36,311 nt of DNA from Desulfobacterales bacterium (GCA_016342285.1 JAEINQ010000066.1:1-36311); one strand, 5' to 3'; positions 7,539-16,010 are shown, counted from the first letter of the stretch. Program-made: numbers and translations. Notes: generated by a model not told the origin, from the sequence alone.

Positions 7539-9083
7539 TTATTTTTTCAGGGTCTCGAAAATATGGTATTCCTCGATGTGATAGTGGGGTTCGGGGTAGA
7601 TGGCAATGGGTCGTTTTATCTCCCGTTCCAGGGACGCAATCAGATGTTTCTGCTCCCCATGGAGCAGTTGGGCTATCTCGGGATGAACTTTTACCGTGAA
7701 GAGATTGCCCATCATGTCGTTGGCTTCGTTCATGAGGTCCCGGTGGATCTTGTGGCAGATGGAACGCTTGGACAGAAGCATGCCGTCCCCCCCGCAGTAG
7801 AAGCAGGGTTCACACAGGGTCCGGGTCAGGTTCTTTCTCACCCGCTTCCTTGTCATCTGCACAAGGCCCAGTTCAGACAGGGGCAGCACATTGGTCTGGG
7901 CCTTATCTTTTTTCAGGGTATCGATGAGCAGGCTCATCACTTTTTCCTTGTGCTGGTTGCGCTTCATGTCGATGAAATCGATGATGATGATGCCGCCGAT
8001 GTTTCTCAAACGGATCTGGTAGGCGATCTCCTTGACCGCCTCGAGATTGGTCTTGAGGATGGTCTCGTCAAAGTTGTGCTTGCCCACGTACCGTCCGGTG
8101 TTCACATCAATGGCTATCAGGGCTTCGGTGGGGTCTATGATGATGTACCCCCCGGATTTCAGCCACACCTTTTTCTTCAACGCCCTGGCAATGTCCCCTT
8201 CGATGTTATAGGCGTCGAAGATCGGCTCGGTTCCCTGGTATAGCTCCACGGAGACCTTGAGGTCCGGCATGAGTTTGTTCAGGAAGGAATGAACGCTCTC
8301 GTAGCCGAGTTTTGAATCGATGCTCAACTTGTCTGCATCATCGGTCAACAGGTCCCGGACCGCCCTGAAGGTGACGGTCAGGTCCCGGTAGAGCAGGGCG
8401 GGGGCAGAGCAGGTCTTGCTCTTTGCCTGGATCTCCTCCCAGGTCTTGTTGAGGAAGGCGATCTCTTTTTTGAGGCGCTCTGCCTGGATGCCCTGGGCAG
8501 CCGTTCTGAATATGTAGCCGAAGTCGTCCTGGCGCACCGTGGAAAGCAGGTCCTTGAGCCGGGAGCGTTCGTCATCGTCTGTGATCCTTTTCGAGATGCC
8601 CACGTGGTCCACCGTGGGCATGAGGACCATGTAGCGTCCCGGCAGCGAGATGTGGGCCGTTACCCTCGGTCCCTTGGTGCCGATGGGGGACTTTGAGATC
8701 TGTACCAGGATCTCCTGGTCTTCGGTGACCAGTTCCTCTATGCTTGCATCGGCGGCAAACGAGGGTTGCCATCCCAGGGTGTTCCGGGACTCGTCCTGGG
8801 CCTTGGGGTCTGGATCGTTCTCCTGCTCAAAGTGCTTGGCAAGCTCATGGCTGGTTTCGTCATAGATGTCGTCCACGTAGAGAAAGGCCGCCTGTTCCAG
8901 GCCGATATCCACGAAGGCCGCCTGCATCCCGGGAAGAACTCGCTGGATCTTTCCCTTGTAGATGTTTCCCGTGATGTTGGATTCATCCCCCCGTTCGATG
9001 AAGAGTTCGGCAATGGTACCGTTCTCTAAGAGGGCGACCCGTGTCTCGTGTTCGGCGGCGTTTACAACAAGTTCTTTCAGCAT
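7539..9083 (-). CDS. rng: Ribonuclease E/G family endoribonuclease (RNase G type)
   Basis: A 514-aa protein of RNase G length with no long RNase E C-terminal scaffold. It has an S1-like RNA-binding segment at residues 30-125 (GNIYKGKIQRVLPGMQAAFVDIG). The catalytic core contains ALIAIDVNTGRYVG and GGIIIIDFIDM, holding the two Mg-binding Asp residues. A Zn-link-like cysteine cluster (CEPCFYCGG) lies near residue 435. The family cleaves single-stranded AU-rich RNA in rRNA maturation and mRNA decay. Its ATG overlaps the end of the upstream radical-SAM gene by 7 bases, so the two are co-translated. Confidence 0.95.
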   Translation of the reverse strand: MLKELVVNAAEHETRVALLENGTIAELFIERGDESNITGNIYKGKIQRVLPGMQAAFVDIGLEQAAFLYVDDIYDETSHELAKHFEQENDPDPKAQDESRNTLGWQPSFAADASIEELVTEDQEILVQISKSPIGTKGPRVTAHISLPGRYMVLMPTVDHVGISKRITDDDERSRLKDLLSTVRQDDFGYIFRTAAQGIQAERLKKEIAFLNKTWEEIQAKSKTCSAPALLYRDLTVTFRAVRDLLTDDADKLSIDSKLGYESVHSFLNKLMPDLKVSVELYQGTEPIFDAYNIEGDIARALKKKVWLKSGGYIIIDPTEALIAIDVNTGRYVGKHNFDETILKTNLEAVKEIAYQIRLRNIGGIIIIDFIDMKRNQHKEKVMSLLIDTLKKDKAQTNVLPLSELGLVQMTRKRVRKNLTRTLCEPCFYCGGDGMLLSKRSICHKIHRDLMNEANDMMGNLFTVKVHPEIAQLLHGEQKHLIASLEREIKRPIAIYPEPHYHIEEYHIFETLKK

Positions 9084-11617
9084 ATGGACTTTCCCTGTTT
9101 GAGTTTGAGAATGTTTGCTGTCTGTACACCTTTCTCAGGAACGCCAAGGATCGTGGTTAGTATTTCGCCCGGCCTGATGGTCCTGTCCTGGTCCTTCACC
9201 AATACCATTTCAATGTGGGATGAATCAAGGAAATCTATCCGCTGGGTCACCTTTCTAAAATCCGTGGTCCGGGTCTTGCCCTTGAAATTGGTCTTTTCAA
9301 CCTTGTACTCGGACAGAGTCATGAACTCTTCCACGTCTTTCTGGTCGATGGCATGGTCGTTGAGGGTGATCCGGTAGGTGGCGGTCTCAAGGGGGTCACT
9401 TTTTTTATTGAGCAGGGCCAGGGGGGCGCACCCGGTGATGGTGATGCTTTTGGGCAGCACCTTGTTGAGCCCGGTAACGATCTGTCTGGGGGTGGTGGAG
9501 AATTCCGCCGGGATGGTGAAAAACTCCTCCTGGCTTTCCATGCCCACGGGCAGGGGGTTGTCAAAGGAAAGCTGCATGGAGGGGTTGAATCCCTTGGAGT
9601 ATTTGACCCGTATCCCGATCCGCCGTATGGCCCTGCGGATGATTTTGGCAAGTTCCAGGTGGCCAAAGTGGCGGGCGTCTCCCAGCCGTGAGTAAAATAC
9701 ACGGTACTTGGCAAAGTTGATGTTGTCGCTGGGCATTGCCCCAGGACGGTCGGAGATGGTCAGACTGTCGGATTTTTCATGGACAATGGGTTCGATGGTC
9801 TCGAAGTCGCAGATACCGCAGCCGGTACAGCCCTCTTCCCTGCAGTCCGGGGTGGTTTCCGGTACCATGGCCTTGCCGAGCTCTGCTTCCATGAACGTGT
9901 TTGATACGCCGCAGTCGATGTGGCCCCAGGGAAGGGGCTCGTTGTCCCCACGTTCCCGGGTGGTGAAGAAGTGGGGGTCGATCCCTGTTTCTTCAAAGGC
10001 CTCCATCCATCGGTCAAAGTCGAACATGTCCGACCAGCCGTCCAGGCGGCATCCCTTTTCCCAGGCAGCGACCAGCAGTTTGGAAAGCCGTCGGTCGCCC
10101 CGGGACCAAACCCCTTCCAAAAGGCTCATCTTGGGGTCCTGCCATTTGAGGTTGATGCCGGGATGTCTCAGGTTCTTTTTGAGAAAGTTGAGGTTGTCCA
10201 CCGACTGCTGGGTCGAGATCTGGGCGCAGCGTTGGAACGGGGTGTGGGCCTTGGGGATAAAGGTGGCAAAGCTTAAGTTGATGGTGCTTTTTCCTTTTCC
10301 CCTGCCCTTGCCCTGGATCTGGATGGAGGCCAGTTGCCGGGCAAGGTCGCAGATGCCCTGGATATCCTCCGGGGTCTCGGTGGGCAGTCCGTTCATGAAA
10401 TAGAGCTTGATCATGCGCCATCCCAGGTCAAAGGCGTTGGTCACCGTGCCGACAATGTCCTCTTCCGTGATGTTTTTGTTGATCACGTCCCTCAGTCTCT
10501 GGGTGCCGGCCTCAGGGGCGATGGTGAACCCTGTTTTTCTCACCTTTTTGATGATCTTCATCAGCTCCGGGGTGAGTTTTCCCGCCCGGATGGAAGGCAG
10601 GGATATGGCCGTGCAGTGGTTCTGGTTGACGTTAAGCAGGTTCTCCATGAGGTTGGCAAGGTCGCTGTAATCACCTGTGCTCAAAGAGAGCAGGGAGACG
10701 TCGCTGTACCCGGTCTCCGCCATGGCTTTTTGGGTGATCTCTATAAGGTCCGTCACCGTGCGCTCCCGCACCGGCCTGTAGATCATGCCGGCCTGGCAGA
10801 ATCGGCACCCCCTGGAGCATCCCCGGGCAATCTCGAGCCTGAGCCGGTCATGAACCGGTTTTCCAAACGGAACAATGGGGGAGGTGGGGAAGGGGGTCTT
10901 GGCAAGGTCGGAAAGAATTGCCCGCTTCACGGTGGCGTGTTCCGGGTAATGGGGCTCAAGGACCTGGAGATCCTGGTCGTTGAAGCTTGGGGTGTAGAAG
11001 GAGGGGACATAGACCCCCTGTATTCCGGCAAGGGTTTTCAGTAACTCTTTTTTGCCACCCTTTCCGGCGCGTTTCCACTGGATGGTCTGTTTTGAAATCT
11101 CAAGGATCGCCTCCTCCCCGTCTCCGATTACAAATAGGTCGAAGAAGTCTGCCAGGGGTTCCGGATTGAAGGCGCAGGGGCCTCCGGCAATGACCAGGGG
11201 AAACGCCTCTTTCCGCTGGTCAGCGTAAAACGGAATGTTCGCGGTGTCCAGCATGGTGAGGATGTTGGTGAAATTGAGCTCGTAGAGCAGGCTGAAGCCG
11301 ATGATGTCAAAGGCTTTCATCTCCGTTTTGGATTCAAGGGAAAAAAGGGGGATCTCTTTCTCCTTGAGCAGTTTCTCCATGTCCTGGGCCGGGGCAAAGA
11401 AGCGTTCGGCCGAGATATTGGGTTCCTGGTTCAGGATGGTGTATAAAATCTGCATCCCGAAATGGGAGGTGCCGATTTCATAGAGGTCGGGGAAGGCCAG
11501 GGCAAAGGTCAGGTCAACGGCGGCATGATCTTTTTTAATGGTGTTGGCTTCACATCCCAGGTATCGGCTTGGCATCTCGACCAGGGGCAGGATTTCTTGA
11601 ATATTTTTTTTGTTCAT
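9077..11617 (-). CDS. B12-binding-type radical SAM protein fused to a DUF2344 domain
   Basis: An 846-aa protein. Residues 1-200 resemble the B12-binding-like N-terminus of this subgroup (ALAFPDLYEIG, VIAGGPCAFNPEP, FVIGDGEEAI). The radical-SAM core follows with CSRGCRFCQAGMIYRP (CxxxCxxC, about residue 270), then SLPSIRAGKLTPE and APEAGTQRLRDVINK. The last 220 residues (YRVFYSRLGDARHFGHLEL...KYSKGFNPSMQLSF) match DUF2344, here fused as in TIGR03960/TIGR03936-type proteins. A further cysteine group (CREEGCTGCGICDF, about residue 600) could hold another cluster. The family is regularly found next to RNase E/G; its substrate is not known to me. Confidence 0.9.
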   Translation of the reverse strand: MNKKNIQEILPLVEMPSRYLGCEANTIKKDHAAVDLTFALAFPDLYEIGTSHFGMQILYTILNQEPNISAERFFAPAQDMEKLLKEKEIPLFSLESKTEMKAFDIIGFSLLYELNFTNILTMLDTANIPFYADQRKEAFPLVIAGGPCAFNPEPLADFFDLFVIGDGEEAILEISKQTIQWKRAGKGGKKELLKTLAGIQGVYVPSFYTPSFNDQDLQVLEPHYPEHATVKRAILSDLAKTPFPTSPIVPFGKPVHDRLRLEIARGCSRGCRFCQAGMIYRPVRERTVTDLIEITQKAMAETGYSDVSLLSLSTGDYSDLANLMENLLNVNQNHCTAISLPSIRAGKLTPELMKIIKKVRKTGFTIAPEAGTQRLRDVINKNITEEDIVGTVTNAFDLGWRMIKLYFMNGLPTETPEDIQGICDLARQLASIQIQGKGRGKGKSTINLSFATFIPKAHTPFQRCAQISTQQSVDNLNFLKKNLRHPGINLKWQDPKMSLLEGVWSRGDRRLSKLLVAAWEKGCRLDGWSDMFDFDRWMEAFEETGIDPHFFTTRERGDNEPLPWGHIDCGVSNTFMEAELGKAMVPETTPDCREEGCTGCGICDFETIEPIVHEKSDSLTISDRPGAMPSDNINFAKYRVFYSRLGDARHFGHLELAKIIRRAIRRIGIRVKYSKGFNPSMQLSFDNPLPVGMESQEEFFTIPAEFSTTPRQIVTGLNKVLPKSITITGCAPLALLNKKSDPLETATYRITLNDHAIDQKDVEEFMTLSEYKVEKTNFKGKTRTTDFRKVTQRIDFLDSSHIEMVLVKDQDRTIRPGEILTTILGVPEKGVQTANILKLKQGKSIC

Positions 11618-11634
11618 GATAGAAAACTTTAATA

Positions 11635-11662
11635 ATTATATGGTTTTAGTGTATTTAGCAAA
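11635..11662 (-). promoter_or_regulatory. Candidate promoter for the radical-SAM/rng operon
   Basis: The minus strand shows a perfect TATAAT -10 (11640-11635), a 16-base spacer and a weak TTTGCT -35 (11662-11657), 17 bases before the ATG. The 5' leader would be very short, and no strong Shine-Dalgarno is seen before the start at 11617. The rest of the 180-base divergent gap up to asnS holds no other element I can support. Confidence 0.45.
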
Positions 11663-11798
11663 AGACGTATTTATCTCATTTTGAGCCAGATAAAGCAACG
11701 ATAACTTGTGATTCATGGAGCGGGATGCCATGATCCTAGGTGAAGTTGCGGAAAAACAGGACGCCCTGGTGGCAGGCCATAACAATGAAAGGTGTATG

Positions 11799-13178
11799 AT
11801 GGGTAGAATAAAAATAGACAAGGTGCTGGGATCAGAAACAGCCATGGACAAGGTGTTAATCAAGGGATGGGTCAGGACCAAGCGTGATTCAAAGACCTTC
11901 TCGTTCATGGAGATCAACGACGGGTCCTGCCTCAAGAGCATCCAGGTGATTGCCGGGGACGGCCTTGCCAATTATGACGAAATAGCCAAGGTCACCACAG
12001 GGTCCGCCCTTGGTGTGACAGGACGGCTGGTGGAATCCCCGGGCAAGGGGCAGCGCTGGGAGATCCAGGCCGATGGGGTGGAGATCATCAGCGTGGCCCC
12101 TGATAATTATCCCCTCCAGAAGAAGCGGCATTCCGACGAGTACCTGAGGACCATTGCCCACCTTCGGCCCAGGACCAACAAGTTCGGTGCGGCCTTCCGC
12201 ATCCGTTCTGAGGCGATCTATGCCATCCACAAGTTTTACCGGGACAAGGGGTTCCGCTGTTTGAGCGCCCCTGTGATCACCGGTTCCGACTGCGAGGGGG
12301 CAGGCGAGATGTTCAGGGTGACAAGCCTTGATCCTGCTGACGTGGCAAAACAGGGGCGGATGAACTTTAAGGAGGACTTCTTTGGTACCCAGGCAAACCT
12401 CACCGTGTCCGGCCAGTTGTCCGCCGAGATGTTTGCCATGGCCCTGGGGGATGTCTACACCTTCGGGCCCACGTTCCGGGCAGAAGACTCCAACACCAGC
12501 CGCCATGTGGCCGAGTTCTGGATGCTCGAGCCGGAGATGGCGTTCTGCGACCTTGATGCCAACATGGACCACGCAGAAGAGCTGGTCAAGACCCTTACCC
12601 ACCACGTGATGGAGCACTGTGCCGAGGACCTTGCCCTCTTTACCCAGTTTGTGGACAAGGGACTTGCAGGCGTGCTCGACACCCTGGTGAACGACGACTA
12701 TGCCCGGGTGACCTATGACGAAGGCATCGAGATCCTCCTGAAATCCGGGAAAAAGTTTGAGTTTTCCGTGGAGAACGGCATCGATCTTCAGTCCGAACAC
12801 GAGCGCTTCCTTGCCGAAGAGCATTTTAAGAAACCCGTGTTCCTGACCAACTACCCAAAGGAGATCAAGCCTTTTTACATGCGCCTGAACGACGACGGCA
12901 GGACCGTTGCCGCCGTGGATCTCCTGGTGCCGAGGATCGGCGAGCTCATCGGGGGGAGCCAGCGGGAGGAGCGGTTGGATCTTCTGGAGGCGCGAATGGA
13001 TGAAATGGGGCTGCCCAAGGAGCAGTACTGGTGGTACCTGGATTCCAGGCGGTTCGGAACCGTTCCCCACGCAGGATTCGGCATGGGGTTTGAGCGGTTC
13101 CTCATGCTGGTGACCGGTATCACCAACATCAGGGACGTGGTGCCCTTTCCACGGACACCGGGAAAGATCGACTTCTAA
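11799..13178 (+). CDS. asnS: Asparaginyl-tRNA synthetase
   Basis: A 459-aa class IIb synthetase, close to the E. coli length of 466. The N-terminal OB-fold anticodon-binding domain has VLIKGWVRTKRDSK. The class II catalytic core carries motif 2 (FRAEDSNTSRHVAEFWMLEPE) and motif 3 (GFGMGFERFL) and ends RDVVPFPRTPGKIDF. It charges tRNA-Asn with asparagine. The frame is open from 11715, but the residues before MGRIKIDKVLG have no homology. The ATG at 11799 has a GAAAGG site (11787-11792) at proper spacing, so I prefer it; the ATG at 11796 is the alternative. Confidence 0.96.
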   Translation: MGRIKIDKVLGSETAMDKVLIKGWVRTKRDSKTFSFMEINDGSCLKSIQVIAGDGLANYDEIAKVTTGSALGVTGRLVESPGKGQRWEIQADGVEIISVAPDNYPLQKKRHSDEYLRTIAHLRPRTNKFGAAFRIRSEAIYAIHKFYRDKGFRCLSAPVITGSDCEGAGEMFRVTSLDPADVAKQGRMNFKEDFFGTQANLTVSGQLSAEMFAMALGDVYTFGPTFRAEDSNTSRHVAEFWMLEPEMAFCDLDANMDHAEELVKTLTHHVMEHCAEDLALFTQFVDKGLAGVLDTLVNDDYARVTYDEGIEILLKSGKKFEFSVENGIDLQSEHERFLAEEHFKKPVFLTNYPKEIKPFYMRLNDDGRTVAAVDLLVPRIGELIGGSQREERLDLLEARMDEMGLPKEQYWWYLDSRRFGTVPHAGFGMGFERFLMLVTGITNIRDVVPFPRTPGKIDF

Positions 13179-13183
13179 TTAAT

Positions 13184-13206
13184 GGGGTCAGGCTAAGCCT
13201 GACCCC
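13184..13206. repeat. REP-like palindrome downstream of asnS, possible bidirectional terminator
   Basis: GGGGTCAGGCT and AGCCTGACCCC are perfect 11-base inverted arms around a single A. They are flanked on both sides by TAATTA-type AT runs and begin 6 bases after the asnS stop. No long T-tract follows. The GGGGTCAGGC core bordered by AT sequence recalls REP/RAYT-type palindromes of Desulfobacterota, different in sequence from the element at 562-630. Confidence 0.65.
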
Positions 13207-13311
13207 TAATTATAGTGCTTCCAGAAATGACTTGCTTTTTTTGTCCGTTTCTATATGGATAAAAGAAGGGTAACTTATGGATTAACCAGGAAATTATAGG
13301 GGACAGGTTTC

Positions 13312-13515
13312 ATGCCAACACTTGAAGAACGGAAAATGGAAAGTACCGACGATTTAAGAGACCGGCTTGAGGCAAGAACCAGGGAGCTTGGGATCACCTA
13401 CACCTTCTCACAATACATGGAGATGATGGAAACCTATCTGTTGAAGCTTGAGAAGCGGGTGAAACGGCTTGAAGAGAACAACAATATCAACAGTGAAGAT
13501 ATCATGGATGGTTAA
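13312..13515 (+). CDS. Small hypothetical protein with a C-terminal coiled coil, 67 aa
   Basis: The ATG at 13312 is preceded by a purine-rich GGGGACAGG. The product is highly charged and helical. The last 30 residues (YLLKLEKRVKRLEENNN) have leucines at heptad-like spacing, suggesting a short coiled coil. No family is recognised and there is no signal peptide. It stands alone between asnS and the convergent cobT, and ends directly before a strong hairpin. The reading frame is consistent with a real gene, but size makes it uncertain. Confidence 0.55.
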   Translation: MPTLEERKMESTDDLRDRLEARTRELGITYTFSQYMEMMETYLLKLEKRVKRLEENNNINSEDIMDG

Positions 13516-13518
13516 AGA

Positions 13519-13542
13519 TGCCGGAGGCAATCGCCTCCGGCA
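13519..13542. terminator. Bidirectional terminator hairpin between the 67-aa ORF and cobT
   Basis: TGCCGGAGGC (13519-13528), a 4-base AATC loop and GCCTCCGGCA (13533-13542) form a perfect 10-bp GC-rich stem. It sits exactly between two convergent genes. Modest T/A runs flank it, so it could stop both. Confidence 0.75.
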
Positions 13543-13551
13543 CGCTTATTC

Positions 13552-14613
13552 TTAACGGTTGGCGTTTTTGATGGCAACCTCCTCAAAGGTTTTGATCTCC
13601 GCAAGTATCCGTGTTGATGCATCCAGGAGTTCAAACGCAAGGGCGGCCCCTGTTCCCTCGCCCAGCCTGAAGCCCAGGTCCAGGAGCGGGACAAGGTTGA
13701 GCCGTTCGTGCATGAACCGGTGTCCCACCTCGATGGAGCGGTGGCCGGCAAAGAGGTAGGCTTTTGCCTTTGGGGCAAGTTCGCAGGCGATCAGGGCCCC
13801 GGCCGTGGAGATGAATCCGTCGCAGACTACCGGGATGCCGTGGGCGGCAGCGCCGATGACAAGGCCTGCAAGTCCGCCGATCTCAAGCCCTCCCACCTTT
13901 GAGAGCACGTCCAGGGGATCATTGGGATCGGGCTTGTTCAACTCAAGCCCCTTCCGGATCACCCGGATTTTGTTGGCGAACATGGCATCGTCGATGCCGG
14001 TGCCCCTGCCTGTCAGCTCCCTGGGGTCCATTCCTGAAAATGCCGCAATGATGGCGGCCGAGGGCGTGGTATTGCCAATGCCCATGTCCCCGGTGCCAAG
14101 CATGTCCACCTTTTTTTCCTCGAACAGATCGTCCACGATGCTGATGCCGGCATTGATGGAGGCAATTGCCTCGTCCCGTGACATGGCCGGTCCCTTGGTG
14201 AAGTTGGCCGTTCCCTTTCTCACCTTTTTGTGAAAGATGGGAAGTTTGGGATCAAAGTCAAAGTTCACACCGATGTCCGCCGCCTTTATGGCGGCGCCTG
14301 CATGGCGGGCAAGCACGTTGATGGAGGCCCCGTCATTGACGAAGTTGTCCACCATCTGGGGGGTCACTTCCTGGGGAAAAAGGCTGACGCCTTCTTCAAC
14401 GACACCATGGTCCCCGGCACAGGTGATGAGCACCTTGTTTGTCAGCTGCACGTCCAGGCTGCCTGCGATGCCGGCGAGGCGTGCCGAAGCATCCTCAAGG
14501 ATGCCGAGGCTTCCGGCGGGCCGGGCCTGGTCGGCGAGCCGCGCCAGGGCGGCGTCGTAAACAGAGGCGTCCGGGGCCTTGATGCTTGCAATGGTCTGTT
14601 CGAGTCGTTTCAT
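13552..14613 (-). CDS. cobT: Nicotinate-nucleotide--dimethylbenzimidazole phosphoribosyltransferase
   Basis: A 353-aa CobT, full length. Visible signatures are CAGDHGVVEEGVSLFPQEVT near residue 70, MLGTGDMGIGNTTPSAAI near 170, and the active-site loop LGEGTGAALAFELLDAS near 318, with the catalytic Glu of GEGTGA. It transfers phosphoribose from nicotinate mononucleotide to a benzimidazole base, giving the alpha-ribotide used for the lower ligand of cobamides. It starts 5 bases after the ThiC-like gene ends, so the two share the cobalamin-riboswitch transcript. CobT can accept 5-hydroxybenzimidazole as well as DMB, which fits a BzaF partner. Confidence 0.95.
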   Translation of the reverse strand: MKRLEQTIASIKAPDASVYDAALARLADQARPAGSLGILEDASARLAGIAGSLDVQLTNKVLITCAGDHGVVEEGVSLFPQEVTPQMVDNFVNDGASINVLARHAGAAIKAADIGVNFDFDPKLPIFHKKVRKGTANFTKGPAMSRDEAIASINAGISIVDDLFEEKKVDMLGTGDMGIGNTTPSAAIIAAFSGMDPRELTGRGTGIDDAMFANKIRVIRKGLELNKPDPNDPLDVLSKVGGLEIGGLAGLVIGAAAHGIPVVCDGFISTAGALIACELAPKAKAYLFAGHRSIEVGHRFMHERLNLVPLLDLGFRLGEGTGAALAFELLDASTRILAEIKTFEEVAIKNANR

Positions 14614-14618
14614 TGGAC

Positions 14619-15938
14619 TTACGCTCCAGGTGTTATTTTATCGTTCTTCATATCGTCCTTGAAAATGGTGTTGCCCTTTTTCATGGCGCAGAAGTCGCCG
14701 CACATGGTGCAGGTGGCGCCATCTTCCGGGGCCCGGCTGTTTCTGGTTTCCCGGGCAATCTTGGGAAAGAGAAGATGACTTTCCAGGTCGTCCCAGCGCA
14801 TGTCCCGCCGTGCCATGGATGCCAGGCGCTCGTTCTCCCTGCGGTCGGGGTATTTGGCGATGTCTCCCACCCGTACGGCAAGCCGTGTTGCTCTGACCCC
14901 TTCCCGTACGTCGTCTACGGTGGGAAGCGCCAGGTGCTCGGCCGGGGTGATGTAGCAGATGAGATCCGCGCCGTGCCAGGTGGAGGAGGCCGCACCAATG
15001 GCGGAGGTGATGTGATCGTAGCCGGCGCCGGTGTCTGCGGGAATGGGACCCAGGACATAGTAGGGGGCGTTGCCGCTCATGCGTTTTTCCAGGATGATGT
15101 TGGCCTGGATTTCGTCCAGGGGCACATGGCCCGGGCCTTCCACCATCATCTGGCAGCCCTGCTCACGGCCAAGCTCGGCCAGCTCGCAGTTGATGATCAT
15201 CTCTGCCATCTGGGCCCTGTCGTGGCTGTCGTGGATGGCGCCGGCCCGGATGCCGTTGCCCAGGGAGAGGACGGCATCGTATTTTTTCATGAGGGCGCAG
15301 ACCCGGTCAAACTGCTCGTACAGGGGATTCTCTTTTCCCGTGGCATCCATGTAGGCCACCATGAAGGTGCCGCCCTTGGAGGCGAGACCGCCGTACCTGA
15401 ATCCCTGTTTTCTCAGTCGCTCAATGGTGTACTGGTTGATGCCGCAGTGGATGGCCATGAAGCTCAGGCCGTCGGCCAGCTGGCGTTCGATGAGGTCAAA
15501 GAGGAATTCAGGATCGAGTTTGGTGGGATCCTTGTATTTACGGGCCGTTTCTTTGAATGCCTGGTACAGGGGAACATTACCCACGGGCATGCTAACGGCC
15601 TTGAGCACTTCCCGGCGCACCTTGTCAAGATCGCCGCCGGCGGACAGCTCCATGAGGGTGTCGGCGCCCTCTTCTTCGATGGCCATGGCCTTTTGCACTT
15701 CGCCCTCAATGCTGCAGATGTCCGAGGAGGTGCCGATGGAGGCGTTGATCTTGGTGCGAAGGCCGGTGCCGATGCCCACCACCTTCTGGTTCTTTCTATT
15801 GGGGTTGGAGGGGATGACGATCTCGCCCGCCGCCACCCGGACACGGATGATCTCCGGATTGAAGTTTTCGGTCTGTGCAACTGTCATCATCTGGTCAGAG
15901 ATTATCCCGTCCCTGGCAAGTTCAAGCTGGGTCTTCAT
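14619..15938 (-). CDS. bzaF: ThiC-family enzyme, probable 5-hydroxybenzimidazole synthase BzaF
   Basis: A 439-aa non-canonical radical-SAM enzyme of the ThiC fold (ASIGTSSD, GADTLMELSAGGD, MVEGPGHVPLDEIQAN, YVLGPIPADTGAGYDHI). ThiC turns aminoimidazole ribotide into HMP-P for thiamin; its paralog BzaF turns the same substrate into 5-hydroxybenzimidazole for anaerobic cobamide synthesis. Three things favour BzaF: a cobalamin (not TPP) riboswitch upstream, cobT 5 bases downstream, and the C-terminal cysteine motif. That motif reads CTMCGDFC, i.e. CX2CX3C, where canonical ThiC has CX2CX4C. The ATG at 15938 is preceded by AAAGGAG. A genuine thiamin ThiC remains possible, since the two cannot be fully separated by eye. 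Confidence 0.8.
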   Translation of the reverse strand: MKTQLELARDGIISDQMMTVAQTENFNPEIIRVRVAAGEIVIPSNPNRKNQKVVGIGTGLRTKINASIGTSSDICSIEGEVQKAMAIEEEGADTLMELSAGGDLDKVRREVLKAVSMPVGNVPLYQAFKETARKYKDPTKLDPEFLFDLIERQLADGLSFMAIHCGINQYTIERLRKQGFRYGGLASKGGTFMVAYMDATGKENPLYEQFDRVCALMKKYDAVLSLGNGIRAGAIHDSHDRAQMAEMIINCELAELGREQGCQMMVEGPGHVPLDEIQANIILEKRMSGNAPYYVLGPIPADTGAGYDHITSAIGAASSTWHGADLICYITPAEHLALPTVDDVREGVRATRLAVRVGDIAKYPDRRENERLASMARRDMRWDDLESHLLFPKIARETRNSRAPEDGATCTMCGDFCAMKKGNTIFKDDMKNDKITPGA

Positions 15939-15970
15939 GGTTCTGCTCCTTTTTCCGAGGGTTCCGGCAT

Positions 15971-16010
15971 AAAAAAATCCCGGAACCGACGTGTGTCAGC
16001 CCTGGGATTT
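15971..16010 (-). terminator. Riboswitch expression platform: intrinsic terminator
   Basis: On the minus strand AAATCCCAGG pairs with CCGGGATTT (one bulged base) around a loop of about 20 bases, and runs into seven T. A second possible hairpin, GGTTCCGG (15987-15980) with CCGGAACC (15967-15960), uses the 3' arm of the terminator and could serve as the antiterminator. The bzaF ribosome-binding site lies downstream of both, so control by premature termination is likely. Confidence 0.65.

Noticed and set aside
7405..7540. Replication origin next to rpmH
   Set aside because: No cluster of DnaA boxes and no dnaA or dnaN in the window; the interval is explained by a promoter, a terminator hairpin and a ribosome-binding site.
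11715..11798. Upstream ATG at 11715 as the asnS start
   Set aside because: The extra 28 residues have no similarity to AsnS N-termini, and the GAAAGG site is placed for the ATG at 11799.
11889..13070. A 393-codon minus-strand open frame inside asnS
   Set aside because: AsnS matches its family along the whole plus-strand frame with class II motifs intact; the antisense product has no family features.
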